Notes: generated from the sequence alone by a model not told the origin. A stretch of 64,000 nt of DNA from Acanthochromis polyacanthus (GCF_021347895.1 NC_067125.1:21679850-21743849); one strand, 5' to 3'. Positions 1 through 45,699 are shown, counted from the first letter of the stretch. Translations and numbers: made by a program.

Positions 1-974
1 CTAAGCAGGCATGGCAACAGAATACTCAAACTAAAGACTGTGCAACAAACACACGATACGAGAACGATGTCACAGTGAAACACAGAAACACACACTTTCA
101 TTGGCAGAGCATGGGAATTAACACGCTGACATTAACATTACATTACTAACAAGACATGAAAACTACTTGCACAATATAGACAAAATACATATTGCCAGCC
201 CGAGCATTCACTCGACTTAGCTGCCAGCCTGAAACATAGACTGTATGGCCTGAACTGGGAGAGGGATTGAGGGAATGCAGGAGGAATTGGTGTGTGGCGT
301 GGCTGGACTGGTCGCTTCCATCAGGTGAGGGGTCCAGGAGGAATCGTGAAGGAATCCAAGATAAACTGGATCTGAACAGGGAAGACAGAAGTCGTGGCTT
401 CAGCAAGAGACAAGAGATGAAGGCAGGGAGGAAAAATCAGGGTAACAATACACAACGAAAAAGCGACAAGGGTGAACTAACTGAGGTTGTTCAATGGTCT
501 GGTGTCAAGTGCTGGTCTGAGCCCAGCTTTTATAGTAAAGGATGATTGTTCGCAGGCCAACCACCAGCTGCTGGTGTCCTTGATCTGGTGATTATCCAAC
601 CCTATCAGCACATACACCTCACTCTCGCCCACATGAAAGGAGAGGGAAAGGAGGGAGAAGAAGATGACATTGCTGCCACTAGGCAGGGCTGGAGGTGGAG
701 GGCGTGACACTTTCCTTGTTTCTGACATATTTATTTAGACTTTATCAAATGTGTTTTGTTTTTGCTTAGTACCAAATTCTAATGTGTGTTAATGCTTGAG
801 ATGAAAAATACTTCAGAAGTAAAAGCAAAACCACTGTTTTTACACTGATGCCCTGAGCAGTATCATTTAATATTTAATATCTGTTGATACCGAGGCTCAG
901 TTTATTAGAGGTGGTCACTCAACATCAAAGGTAAATCTAGTACTACTTTGTTCTGTATGTGTCTTATGTTTCAG
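1..974. other. sez6: sez6 intron upstream of the first visible exon
   Basis: No coding signal recognised. 1-716 has a retroelement-like look (purine-rich, ending GGGCGTGACAC) but I could not name a family. Confidence 0.4.
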
Positions 975-20476
<19,502 letters not shown>

Positions 20477-20518
20477 AGTCGCCCGTGTATGTGTGCATGC
20501 ATGTGTGTGTGTGCGTGC

Positions 20519-20613
<95 letters not shown>

Positions 20614-20990
20614 ACTCCTTTGGTGACTCCCTCAACACCCTCACAATGTTCTCTGTACACTGAATATGAATGAGCCTCCCTTTATTTACCCAACAGAGGA
20701 CACATCAGCACCCCTGGAACACCTGGGCCAACTGGATTATTTTTCTAGCTCTTCAACAGTAAAGGTCCAGCAGCATCAACTTGTACAGTTTTTAATCCTG
20801 TGCTCACATCCTGAGAACTTTCAGAGGTAACACCATCTGAGAAAGCTGAAGGAATCAATGCAAAGCTAGTGCCATTATGAGCATAAAACCGCAGATTTTA
20901 TGTTGTGTTATGTACATTATACACTATGTCTTCTGCCACTATCAGAAGAATAATGCTTATGGGATGTATAAGATCTTAGAAATAAACGTC
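20477..20990 (+). other. sez6: sez6 3' UTR
   Basis: Begins after TGA; includes the (TG)n tract and an AATAAA at 20981-20986. A further AATAAA at 23343 could serve a longer form. Confidence 0.45.
20517..20612. repeat. (TG)n microsatellite in sez6 3' UTR
   Basis: About 46 TG units just downstream of the stop codon. Confidence 0.95.
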
Positions 20991-21688
20991 ATAGACACAG
21001 CAGTATTAACTTTTATCAAAGTATGCCCAAAACTGCTTTGAACTGATGAACCTTATGAGAAAAAAATCAGAATGTGCCTTAATGTAAAAGGCCCTTGAAG
21101 AAATAACTTCATAAAATATGTTCAGATTGACCATTCCCTTGTCTCTATATTCAGTATAGAGGTGAAGTCAGAGTATTGCTAACCTAGCTTAGCATAAAGA
21201 CTGGAGGCAGGAGGAAACAGCAAGCTTGTCATAAGCCCAAATACACCAACCGATAGCTTTGAAGCTCAATATGATGTACCTGTTAGTTCACAGTCAAACA
21301 CAAAACCATGAAAGCAGAATTTTGCAGTTGTATGGATATAATATTTTCTTGACACATAATACTTCATCGGTTTGCCAAGTATGGACATTGAAGATTGTTT
21401 TATTGTGACATGGTGAAAAAAGCTGGACCTAGCAAAGTCTCTAACACTGTAGGAACACGCTGTGCTACTTCACACCAAAGCAACAGTAGCTTACTAGAAG
21501 CACCACCGAGTCCATACAGGAGCTAACATTAGCTACATTGTGCTAACAGGGCTGTACAAAAATTAAACTGTTGGGAATATTTCATAACAGCATCCTGTGA
21601 AGGTCTTGTTAGTGTAACTCCTGAACATCAAACACCGGAGAACTACCTGTCTAGACACAAATCCCTGCTTGTGCTTTCCAGAGGAAAA

Positions 21689-22499
21689 TTTTACTGCTCA
21701 AAGCTTGCTCGTCGGAGTCAAAGGTGTGATTCTCATTACAGCCCAATTCTATTTTAAATAAATAAATAAAATGTGTTTGTTTGTTTGTATTTTCTCTGAA
21801 AACTTACAAATTCAGAAGGAGAAATGGGTGAGACACTAGGACAGTGATTAGCAACAGGAGTCATACTTAACTCCATTTATTTCTCAAATGAGCTACATTT
21901 GAGCTCTATGTGAGATTTCTGTGGTACACATCATATGTTATATAATATATAGTATGAGTCCTGTTGCTACTTGTCCTCCTTTTGCCTCACCTAGTCCTCC
22001 TAGTGAATTTGTGAGTTTTGGGAGGGGGAGAAACATATTATCCATCCATCCATCCATCATCTCGTACATCACTCAGTCCTCAGTAGGGTCATGGGGGGGG
22101 GCTGGAGCCTATCCCAGCTGACTTAGGGTGAAGACAGGGGACACCTGGACAGGTAACAGTCTATCACAGGGCCACAAATAGAGACAAACAATCACACTCA
22201 CATTCACACTTACAGACAATTTAGAGTAACCAATTAACCTCAGCATATTTTTGGACTGTGGGAGGAAGTCGGAGTACCCGGAGAAAACCCACAAATGCAC
22301 AGGGAGAACATGGAAACTCCATGCAGAAAGATCCCGGGAAGGCTGGGACCTGGGGATCTTCTAGCTGCAAGGCGAAAGTGCTAACCACCAATCCACTGTG
22401 CAGCTGACAAATTTTATTTATGGGAAATAAAATGAGGCTGAAATGAGAATCACAACTTTTCCTCCTGAGCTATAAGGAGCAAATTTTGAGCAGTAAAAA
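21689..22499. repeat. imperfect inverted repeat pair enclosing a SINE-like copy
   Basis: TTTTACTGCTCAAAGCTTGC at 21689 pairs with GAGCAAATTTTGAGCAGTAA at ~22477, and GTGTGATTCTCATTACAGCC pairs with GGCTGAAATGAGAATCACAA. Probable foldback DNA element split by the copy at 22040. Confidence 0.5.
22040..22413 (-). repeat. SINE-like dispersed repeat, copy b
   Basis: Full-length reverse copy with (CATC)n at the left end and the CTGTGCAGCT head at the right. Confidence 0.78.
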
Positions 22500-25400
22500 T
22501 GTTCTCTGGGTTTACACAAACGACTGTGATGTTTTGAATAGGAGTCAGTTCTAATGATTTGTTGGATCATAATTGGAAATGTACTTTTAGGTATTACCCC
22601 ACTGGTTTAATTGCCTACCAACTGTATGACTGGTGGATTTAAATATTTGCAAAGATGGACAACACATCACAACTTCATCCCGCTGTATAAAAGTGGAGCC
22701 ATAATATCTCAGATACAGTTGCTGTTATCCTTCCACTTGGAATAGAGCCAGGCTAGCTTCCCTCTGCTTCCAGTCATATGCAAACCCAAGCTGATCCAAT
22801 CCTGTCTTTGCACTTTATGCACAGACATGAAACTGGAAGTATTTCTTCATATAGTAATGGTAGCAGATACACTTATGTTACATATCATATACTCAATAAA
22901 TCCCAACACAGCATCCACTTTCGATGGAAATTATTGAAGTTTGAATTAACTTTAAGAAAGATGACACTGATTCCACATGTTCATATATGATTTACAGAAA
23001 TAAAGACAGAAGTTTTGATTTCTTATTGGTCAATCATCATCAGTTTAGCCTCACAAATTCAGTTTGAACACTTATAGTGACATTGCAATGCGACATTACA
23101 GCACATTAAACTTTATAAAGCTATAGGAAAGTGCACACTGGGCAGGCTGTTGTTCTTATTACCATTACCTGTTTGGAGATAGTGTCGAAATTTATACCAT
23201 TGCTGTCATTCTAAAATACAGTATATATTGTCCTATGATAATATGTCTCCATGCAAGCTGGTGTGATGACAATGATAATAATCAACCTATTTTTGAATCA
23301 TTGTACATAAAGTACTGATTATCCTACTTCACAAACATCTTCAATAAAAGCTATTGTTCAGAAAAACAGTGATGTGTGCTGTGAGTGAATGGTTTGTATG
23401 CTTCAGTGAATTAAGTATAAACCACTTGATTTTGCTTGTATTTATCATTATTCTATTAATCAGAATATGGACGATAAGAATAAGAACACCAATGCAAATC
23501 AGACTCAGAATTTAAAATACAGAGGGGAAATTGTTTCAAAGCAGCTTCTGCCTGCTGTGTATCCAGAAAATGTGTTCATTAACAACACATTACACTTTCT
23601 ACTATTGCACCAACATGCTTTGATAGTAATGGCAAGAACAGCACGCATGTTGGTGTCTTTATTGAAGTTAATGAAATGCACTGCATGACTCATACATCAT
23701 GAATAACCTTATGCATGAGCCACAGTGATGAAGATACAAAAGACAACTTTGAAACGTACAGCAAAAGAGCACATTGTCAATATTTAAACCCCCCACCACA
23801 CACACACACCCTAAAAAAAAAGGAAAAAAAATCAGATTTCTAGGGAGCTCATGTTCTGCTGAGAGGAGCCAGGCTCACCTGGACCCCCTGTAGTTGTTTC
23901 TGGTAGGTATATGAGATTGGATGATTATTAAATGTTTGAATATTTTATATGTATCTTATAGCATTCACTGTTTGGTGGCTGTGAACATTGCGTCTGTCTT
24001 TGTACCAATACTGTTTGTTATAGTGGATGAAATTGATCCATGCTGGACCTCTCAAACTGCTTAAGAAAAACATGCACATGCAGTTATCTAAAATAATTGA
24101 AGGTATACAGAATAGCCTAAGTGCATTAACTTGAATTTAAAACAATGGAACCACTTAAGCACCGGGTGTTGGTCTTAGACCCCCTTTTAATCTGTGCATT
24201 TTTTGTAACAGGTTCTAGACACAGGATATGTCATATAGAAACACGGTACAACTGTGTGCTCTGGAGGTTTGCCTAGCTGTCTAGATTAAAAAACACCCAC
24301 AAAGATTAAACATCCTGTGTAAATAATTAAAAGAAGTCATCCTTTTCACTGTGCTTGTGATGAATGTAGTCATACTTAGAGTAAATATTTTCATTGTGTT
24401 AGAACTGAATGTGGAGTGATCACTGTTTTCTAGTTGTTCACACACTCTGTCTCAACAAAATGAATCAGGAACAGTACATAATTATGAAAATGTGAAAATA
24501 GTCATCTTAAATGTGATAGTGAGGCTGTGTAATGATGTGAACATGACTTGAACACACAGTAATATATCTGCTGTTCAACTTGATGCGTTGTGTGTGTAAG
24601 AGCAGCAGTATGTCTCTCTTTGATGGATCTCTGAAAACAGTGAAAAACTGAGTGTCCAGGCTCTGTAAACCTGTAGCACAACACACACCTTCTGGATTCA
24701 TGACTGGGATTTTAACCGGAATTCTCGTGCAAGTCTGAGTACTGATGTGCAGGTAAGTAGCCTCATTTCTTGACTAACTAAGCATGGGTGGGAGCAGGAC
24801 ATGACTTTACCAGCCTTGCCTCCTTCCAGGTTTGAATCATGTCCACACCTCAGATATTCTCCTGTAAATTCAGACACTTTAACCCCCTATATCCAACATT
24901 ATGCTTCCTGTTTTGTGTAAAAGTTGACCTCTCATTACACAACACTATAAAATGTGATACTTTTCAAAATACTTTGCTGGAAAATAAAAACATTTTTATT
25001 TATGTTGAAGTTTATAGTGATTATGTGAAATCAGATACCCGTCCACCCCTGTCTTCCCAAATATAAAGGACTGATAAACATCCTAACCTCTTCTTCTAAT
25101 AATGAATAAATATCAGCATTTTTTTCCTTTTGTTAATAATAAACAATAAATGTATTGAGGGTGTTTTATTTCCTGTGTTAAAATGTAGGAAACCTCATTG
25201 ATCCATAGCCTTACAGGTCTCCATCATGTGAGAACTGTGGGTTAAGAAAGGATGATCTGTGTCCAATTTTTTTAGGTTCTCCATTAGATATGGCTGAAAA
25301 TGTGCAAAATATGTTTTGCTTTAAATGATAATTTATTCTTAATTTCCATATAAAGCACTTAATCGCTCATTCCTATCACTCACATCATTTCTTGGTTAGC

Positions 25401-25939
25401 AATTCTTAAAACGACTTCTATACCTTCTCCCTCAATGAACATTTACTGTGTACAAATGTGCAAATATTGTAATGTAAAGTTTAAATTATAAACTTATAAA
25501 TATATAGATATGTCCTACATCACTGAAAGATTTTTGGCAGTGTTGGTGCTGTATGTTGCCTGCTGGACCTGGACTGCTTTGCAAAGTAGTTGTGAATTAT
25601 GATGGAGGTCTACACCTCCAACTCAGATTTTAGGTGAGTAAAAAAACAACAACAAACAAACACAAAACAATCTTTCAGCTAAAGCAAACAACAGTTTCCA
25701 TGTGCCAAACTTTGAACATTCTTTGAAGCTTAAACATCCAAAAGAAGAAACAACCAAAACACATTTTTTAAGGGGAGTCGACTTCAATCAACAGCACACT
25801 ACACTATACAGACTCTGTGGTCAGTTCCTTCAAAGCTCATAGTGAAACTGGACTGACATTGGCCTCCTCATTCATAAAGCTGTCTTAAATTAAGTCTACG
25901 TGTCAATGTGATTGATTTTCAACAGCACTTTTAAGATCA
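22500..25939. other. intergenic between sez6 and phf12, nothing recognised
   Basis: AT-rich DNA; no exon-like conserved peptide on either strand, notably no sarcosine oxidase (PIPOX) sequence. Confidence 0.5.
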
Positions 25940-26292
25940 GGGCTGCACAGTGGTATAGTAGTTAGCATTGTTGTCTTGCAGCTAGAAGATCCCCAGTTCG
26001 CCTTTCCAGGATCTTTCTGCATGGAGTTTCCATGTTCTCCCTGTGCATATGTGGGTTTTCTCCAGGTTCTCCAGCTTCCTCCCACAGTCCAAAAACATGC
26101 TGAGGCTAAATGGTAATTCTAAATTGTCTGTAGGTGTGAATGTGAGTGTGATTGTTTGTCTCTATATGTAGTCCTGTGATAGACTGTTACCTGTCCAGGT
26201 GTCCCCTGCCTTCATCCTAAGTCAGTTGGGATAGACTCCAGCCCCCCGCGACCCTGATGAGGATTAAGTGGTGTATAGATAATAGATGGATT
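25940..26292 (+). repeat. SINE-like dispersed repeat, copy c
   Basis: Starts GGGCTGCACAGTGGTATAGT, with tRNA-like GTTAGCATTG and CAGTTCGCC, and ends GATGAGGATTAAGTGGTGTA. Confidence 0.78.
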
Positions 26293-26749
26293 TCTATGAT
26301 CAACATGTAAACAAAATAAACCTGCTGGGGCTTGGTTGGACACAAGAATGTGAAGATTAATAACAATGGAAGTTCAAAAAATGTGAACTTCAAGTAAAAC
26401 CAACATTACATATATGAATGTGCCCATGTTTATTGCTCTTTGCACACATTAGCTTGAGCAAACTTCTAAATGTTAGGATCCATTTGGTCATACTCCTGAA
26501 ACTCAATGGAGCAGTGCCTCCCTCTGCTGGCAAGGGATACAAATTACCCATCATCCATCAGGCAGGCAAGGATCACTTCAGCCAGCTGGCTTTTAATCTT
26601 TTACCTTTTACTTTGGTCTCTGAGGTAGGAATAAATTGATGCAGCCCACAAGGAACTGAATGCTTGTTTACTAATTATCTGAAGGATTCAATATTAAGAC
26701 TGAAGTATAAACATCATTTTATTGTTCATTGTTCCTGTTGAAATGTTTG

Positions 26750-26886
26750 TCTATATATGTAGCCCTGTGACAGACTGGCAACCTGTCCAGGGTGTCCCCT
26801 GCCTTTGCCCGAGTCAGCTGAGATAAGCTCCAGCACCCCCCACGACCCTAGTGAGAATAAAGGCAGTGTATAGAGAATGAATGAAT
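26750..26886 (+). repeat. SINE-like dispersed repeat, 3' half only
   Basis: CTATATATGTAGCCCTGTGA through GAATGAATGAATG; the 5' part is missing. Confidence 0.7.
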
Positions 26887-26902
26887 GCATATTCCTGTTG
26901 AG

Positions 26903-27256
26903 GGTTGCACAGTAACATAGTGATTAGCACTTTTTCCTTGCAGCAAGAAGATCCCCGGTTCAAATCCAAGCCTGGGTCTGGGATCTTTCTGCATGGAGTT
27001 TGCCTGTTCTCCCTGTGCATATGTGGGTTTTCTCCATGTTCTCCGGCTTCCTCCCACAGTCCAAAAATATGCTGAGGTTAATTGGTTATTCTAAATTGTC
27101 CGTAGGTGTGAATGTGAGTGTGATTGTTTGTCTGTATATGTAGCCCTGTGACAGACTGGCGACCTGTTCAGGGTGTCCCCTGCCTTCACCCGAGTCAGCT
27201 GGGATAGGCTCCAGCACCCCCCCCCCCCCCCCCCCGACCCTAGTGAGGATAAACTC
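26903..27256 (+). repeat. SINE-like dispersed repeat, copy d
   Basis: GGGTTGCACAGTAACATAGT head, GGTTCAAATCC B-box-like motif, shared body, and a C-run at 27217-27235 where other copies have a short C stretch. Lies head-to-tail behind the truncated copy. Confidence 0.77.
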
Positions 27257-27263
27257 TGCAGAC

Positions 27264-27267
<4 letters not shown>

Positions 27268-27295
<28 letters not shown>
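27268..27295. repeat. (TA)n microsatellite
   Basis: About 14 TA units after SINE-like copy d. Confidence 0.9.
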
Positions 27296-27298
<3 letters not shown>

Positions 27299-27329
27299 GG
27301 CACCCCGTGTTGAAAACCTTAAAATAAAT

Positions 27330-27655
27330 TCCATTATTATTGCAGAAGCATACTCTCACACTGAAAATTGTTGAAAAATGTATTATAAGGGAAGATTAGG
27401 TGCAGTTTTGTTGGCAAAAGGGCGTTGTACAAAGTATTAACATCAGGGGTGCTAATAATTGTGGCACACATCTGATGTAAAAGAATTATTTCTTAATGTG
27501 TGATTTTTTTCCCCCCACTGAATAAATTTAAAGGTTGGATTTTCCTCTTTCTTTCATTGTGGTCCTATATTATTTAGAAAAAAAAATGAATTCATTAGAA
27601 GCTAAAGAACACATCTTAACCAGGGGTTCCAATAATTATGGAGGGTGCTGCATAC
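27330..27655. repeat. Tc1-like terminal fragment
   Basis: AGGGGTGCTAATAATTGTGG and, at the end, CCAGGGGTTCCAATAATTAT.. GGAGGGTGCTG are Tc1-type end repeats; no transposase remains. Confidence 0.55.
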
Positions 27656-28269
27656 ATCAGCTGTGCCCAGGTAACAGCTGTGTCCACTTTCAATATCAAT
27701 GCACCTGTTAGCAGTTTGAGTGAAATCTCAGCAGTGCTTTATTCTGTTTTCATATCCACAGCCACAATTACAATCATAATCAAAGAAAATTATGAAGAAT
27801 AAACTTCCACTAAAAAATTAAAAAGAAAAAAGTATGAAACAAACCACTAAAAACGGACAAAAAAAAAAACAAAATTAGTAGTAATTTAAGTAAATCATAG
27901 ATCACGGAAAGCTCATTCATTCACTACTTAAGTCAGTGAATTGCATATCAAAATTGATTGAGTTCTTGTGGAAATCCTCTATACATCTACGAGTAAACTC
28001 CCAGATTTCACTATGTCAAAACCAGAGAGTTCTCAGTTTTGGTACATTTTTTAAAATACTTTTTGTAACCTTTATTGAACTGAATGAAACATGTTATAAG
28101 GACGTTACCCACCTGTAGCACTATAAAATACCAAAGAACAATAGTACTACACCTCAGTTATCTAGGCCTATACCCAAACATACTGCAGTGTGAGGCCATT
28201 TTTTAAAATTATTATTATGATAATTGTTATCATTCTTATTAGTAGTAGCAGTTAACTGGAGAAAAGGGA

Positions 28270-28336
28270 GCTCTCCAATCTCGTTATACACTGTATAATG
28301 ACAATAAAGCACATTCTATTCTATTCTGTTCTATTA
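28270..28336 (+). repeat. non-LTR retrotransposon 3' tail
   Basis: CTCGTTATACACTGTATAATGACAATAAAG followed by (ATTCT)n; typical 3' terminus of a fish LINE with its tail repeat. Confidence 0.6.
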
Positions 28337-28559
28337 ATTTATGGCTAAGGAGGCACTACCTTTCATGGATGTCATTACGCTGGCTTTACTTTACTATATA
28401 AGGTGCGTATGCTATAAACTGTGTTTTCATAGGATTATTTTTTATTTTAGTTACACTTTGGTAGAAGTACGAGTAGCTAGCCACTGTAGTTTTAACTCAG
28501 CTGTCGGAGCAGCGGAAGCTCACTGTCCCACAACTTCAGAAGGAACAGCTAATAGCTAA

Positions 28560-29444
28560 GAGTAACAGTAACGCTCGTTAACAGGGCCATCCATGCAAGC
28601 AGCAGATAGTGCTGCTCCCAGTAGCAGCAGTATTTAAACAGTATTAACGAGTAGCATTATAGGCAGACTGAAACGAGAACAAAAGCAGCAGCCAGTTACC
28701 GTCCACACAACCTGAGTAGCTCCTCGTTACATTGTATGCATCTCCGTAATTATCTATATCCGTTCCAATGCGCATGCGCGTCCGACGATTCGCGGTTGCG
28801 CCAAGTGGTAGAGGATGTTGCTAGCAGCCAGTGTAGATGCACAGCCTTTTTCACAACAATAACATCAACCGAATTTGCATCCTCACGTACTGGATTTGAG
28901 GATTATACATTCCCACGCTATCGGAAACCGTGCTTTGGACCACGACACGCCGAATTGTCTCCTGTATTTTTGACTACATCTTCTGTTGACAATGGGAGCG
29001 GTGGGGTTTGCAGATTTACAAGGCTCCTTTTTGCAGGAGCAGAAACAAGAATCATGGCTGGCCAGCTAGGCCGCAGATGGATTTTGCAGCTGAGAGCAAC
29101 AGTCTATTGATATTAAGTACTGTACGTATTGTCAGCACTTGTACTTAAAAGCGGTGCTAAAGAGCCAGCATTTTCATTCCGGGACTCCCTTCGGTTTTTG
29201 TTGTCTTTTTGGGGCCAACAACAGAAGCTAGTGAGCCCGCTAGCTTCACAACCTTGACTGGTTGACGTCTTGCCTTCGTAGTTAGCTCCATTAGCCAGCT
29301 AACGATAGCTAGCATCGCTTCGCGAGCCATCCGCTGGTTAAAACAATTCTGGAAAAGACGTTTGTTTTAGTATTTGCTCTCGTTGTTGTTTACCCCAATA
29401 TACGTGTATCGCAAATTCCTTTTGCAACGTCTGCTACTGGATGA
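28560..29444 (+). other. phf12: phf12 5' region (promoter and 5' UTR)
   Basis: More CpG dinucleotides than the flanking AT-rich DNA, no TATA box noticed. Transcription start not determinable. Confidence 0.55.
28770..28779. promoter_or_regulatory. NRF1-like palindrome upstream of phf12
   Basis: GCGCATGCGC, the consensus palindrome for NRF1, ~675 bp before the phf12 ATG in a CpG-containing stretch typical of a housekeeping promoter. Binding is inferred. Confidence 0.45.
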
Positions 29445-42438
<12,994 letters not shown>

Positions 42439-43170
42439 CCTGCACAGGAAGCCCCGCCCTCCCTCCTTTTGCACCTTTCGAGTCACAATGAAGGGAAAGC
42501 TGCACAGCTGGTTGGTCAACAGGGAAAAGTTTATTTTTTCATTTTTAATGGTTTATATCTTTGCATGAACTTGAAGTATTATTGACAATCTCTTCTGTTT
42601 GTGAATGACTGACAGTAACCTTCTATTCACTTCAGACCGTTAAGACTTTGAGCGAACATTATTTACCTGCGCTCAGTTTTTCTTTTTGCCAGTATATTAG
42701 TTATGTATGGTGTAACCTTACTTTGTCAGTCAGCCCATTTAGCACAAATTGTTTATTTTGTAGTATTGAATTCCATACATTCTACTTTCTTTTGCTGCTT
42801 TTGCACCACAGGTAGCTATATATGTATGAAAACATACATGCTTATACACTATATGTATATATAATGTAAATATATAATATTCAGTGCCTCTCAATTGGAG
42901 AAACATTGGATTTCATGTAGATTTACCATTTTTTGGTTTTTAACTGTACAGTTCATGAATTTGTGATACTGTGTAGAGTACCAGAAGTTTTGTGATAAAA
43001 CTTGTTCTTAGTCTGTACTTTCCACTGTAGTCCATCTGTAAATACTGTATTGTTTTAGCACTCATTTTAACATCTTGTGCTGCTCTGTATATAAGCACTC
43101 TGTCTGTACCTGCTTGTCTGTTCAAACCTGTAAATACAGAAAGATTTTCTAAGAACAAACTCACATTTGT
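42439..43170 (+). other. phf12: phf12 3' UTR
   Basis: AT-rich sequence after the stop with no frame of interest. No canonical AATAAA was noticed, so the transcript end is approximate. Confidence 0.5.
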
Positions 43171-43819
43171 GTCGTCTGTAATTTTCAGTCTTTTGTGGGT
43201 CCGCTTTAGATTCTATCGGTTGCTTTTTCACGTTGAGCCATAAGTCACAGTACTGATAAAGGTTAGAACTGGGCAGACGAAGATGGTTTTGAAAATGCTT
43301 GCAATTCATTTTCTTAAAAGTGAGGTAGCATGTGGAAAAAAGGGAAATTAGATCTTGGGTGAAGGCGATGTTGACAATGCTGGTAGACCTCTGGGTCAGT
43401 GGGCAGTTTATAACAAGTGAGTACACCCTGTGTGCAATGTCACTTGAATGTCAAATTACTCAAAATTCCCTTACCTCTTGATCAATTTTTAGTTAAACAG
43501 TAGATTATGATCAATCAAACTAATTCTTTAGAAAGACTATATTGAAAATACAGACAATGTGGACAGTCCATGCAACAAATGTATCTACAGTTATCACTGA
43601 AACAGTAAATACACCTGTGAATTCTAATCTAAGTGCATAAACATAGTTTTACAATGAGCTGTGAACACCAGAACTTTTAGATCTGTGGGCCGTGTATATC
43701 TGAATGTCTGCATCACAGCACCACATGCCAGAGGCACTGATTAATCTGATGGTGAGAGTTCCACTCAAAATCAGTGAAACACATTTGCAACAGCAATTGA
43801 GAAATGCAAAACAAGTCAT

Positions 43820-44935
43820 CCTCCAAAAACAATTAGAATATCGAGAAAAAGTGAAATGTTTTCCATCTGTTATTTAGAAAAGTGAAAATTCAATAGATTC
43901 TAGATTCATTCCATGTGAAGTGAAATGGTTCAAACATTTTCTATTTTAATTTTGAGAATTATGGCCAACAGTTAAGTAAATGAATACACATCTCAAAATA
44001 TTAGAATATTTCATTTTCGCTTCCACTAAACTACTATTCAAACCATATAAACACCATGTATTGATGAGATTAACATTGGCACTCACTGCAACGCCAGTAG
44101 ACCACAAAGGTCATTGTTAAAAAGGCAATTTGTTGGCATTGAAGCATGTTAATGGAAAATTGACTTGTAAGGAGGATGAGCACAGCCTTGGGAAGATTGT
44201 CAAGAAAAGCTGATTCAAGAACTTGGAGACCTTCACAGGGTCTGAGGCTGGTGTCGGTGCATCAAGAGCTACAAAGAGAAGAAGCTACAAGTGTCACATT
44301 CCTAATATCAAGACACTCCTGAACCAGAGACAATGTTAGAAGTGTCTCACCTGGACTCAGGAGAAAAAGAACTGGACTGTAGCTCAGTGGACAAAAGTCC
44401 TCTTTTTGGTCAAAGTAAATTTTGCATTTTATTCGGAAATCAAGATTTTAGAGTCAGGGAGAAGAGTTGAGAGGTACAGAATCTGAGGTGTTCGAAGTCC
44501 AGTGAGAAGTTTCCACAGTCTGTGGGGTTTTTTTGGGTGTCGTATCATCTGCTGGTGTTGGTCCACTGTGTTTTATCAAGTCCAAAATGAACTCATCATC
44601 TGTCAGGAGATTTTAGAGAAACTCATCTGCTGACAGTCTTTATGGAGATACTGATTTCCTTTTCAAATAGGGCTTAGCACCTGCCTACAGAGCCAGAACT
44701 CCTACCAAATGATTTGTTGACCATGATATTACTGTACTTAATTGGCAATTCAACTGTCCTGACTAGAACCCCATATTGTCAAGAGGAAGATGAGAAACAC
44801 TGGACTCAAAAATACAGATGAGCTACAGGCTGCTGTCAAAGTAACCTGGGCTTCAGTAACACCTCAGCAGGGCTTCAGGCTGATCACCTCCATTATACAC
44901 TGATTTTCATAAACTATTAGCCATCATCATCAAAA
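43820..44935 (+). pseudogene. second degenerate Tc1-like element
   Basis: Recognisable Tc1-family text such as CTCAAAATATTAGAATATTT in the end region, a body with GACAATGTTAGAAGTGTCTC, and near the end ATTGTCAAGAGGAAGATGAG followed by AAACACTGGACTC. Translation on the + strand is broken by many stops and indels. A different family from the intact Tc1 at 48031. Confidence 0.65.
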
Positions 44936-45069
44936 ATGCTTGAAGAATACATGAAAGTTTACCTGTTTGAAAGTATGAAAAAATAGCTTTTGAAAACAGA
45001 CAGGCGATTTAGTCTTGCTAAAGTGGTCATCAATGAACATCTAAATCTCTGGGACAGCTCAGACAGTGT

Positions 45070-45244
45070 GAAAGAATTGCATAGCACCAACCTCTGTGAA
45101 TGCCATGCTACATATTCCTGCTACCAATCTCTTGTTCTACCACATCCCAAAGATGTTCTACTAAGGTCTCATCTGCTGAATGTGGAGGCCACTGACCTCA
45201 CTGTCATGGTCATGAAACCAGAGTTTGGTTTGATGTGTTATCCT
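45070..45244 (-). pseudogene. degenerate Tc1-like transposase remnant, left half (split by the hAT-type element)
   Basis: On the - strand, reading away from the insertion, a frame gives ..VEHLWDVVEQE.., preceded by QWPPHSADET, a decayed version of the last catalytic block ([11 protein letters not shown]) of a Tc1-family transposase, with several stops nearby. The remnant stops at GTTATCCT and resumes at 56083. Confidence 0.7.
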
Positions 45245-45314
45245 CAAGGGCGTCAGTTTGTTTATAAAGTGGGGGGCATGGAGACCACAGCACTTTGAGA
45301 ACATGTCGTAGAAC

Positions 45315-45395
45315 GGCGGCAAAATGCCACAAGCTGGGTTCAAACTCACAACAACCGCACCAAAGGCTAAGGCTCAAGCTGTTGAGCTATCGGTA
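45315..45395 (-). repeat. tRNA-like (SINE-type) sequence, reverse strand
   Basis: On the - strand it reads TAGCTCAACAGCTTGAG (A-box-like) and, ~40 bases on, AGTTTGAACCCAGC (B-box-like). Consistent with a tRNA-derived SINE head inserted near the left end of the hAT-type element; it does not fold as a full tRNA. Confidence 0.35.
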
Positions 45396-45597
45396 CATGC
45401 AGGTAGAGGGGTCTGTGGGCCGCTATAGTACCAATTCTCCCGGGCCGAAATTTTGCCCCTGCACGCTTCTGGTCGGAGCTTCCACTTGGCACAGGCGCAA
45501 ATTTAGCATCTGCGCGTTTTTTTTGTTTTGTTTTGTTTTTTTAACCTCACGAAGGTGTGCTGCGTGTCTGTGCAACTCTCGGGAGACAGGTCTGTCT

Positions 45598-45690
45598 GCA
45601 GGCTGCAAGAGAGAGGCGTGTCGCAAAGTAGGCATTTCGCAAAGCTTCGCGTCACTTTGCGACACGCCTACTTCGCGACACGCCTCTCAC
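45598..45690. repeat. left subterminal palindrome cluster of the hAT-type element
   Basis: Alternating copies of GCGTGTCGCAAAGTAGGC-like units in both orientations around GCGTCAC; inverted counterpart at 55788-55882. Confidence 0.6.
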
Positions 45691-45699
45691 CGGCAGTCA

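Noticed and set aside
21000..28500. A PIPOX gene expected from human synteny
   Set aside because: No FAD-binding GxGxxG-containing frame or other sarcosine oxidase peptide was seen on either strand.
28736..29110. 124-codon open frame upstream of phf12
   Set aside because: Lies in the CpG-rich promoter/5' UTR region; no recognisable domain, and composition reflects GC content.
43067..43426. 119-codon reverse-strand open frame downstream of phf12
   Set aside because: No recognisable domain, overlaps the phf12 3' UTR, and composition is like the neighbouring non-coding DNA.
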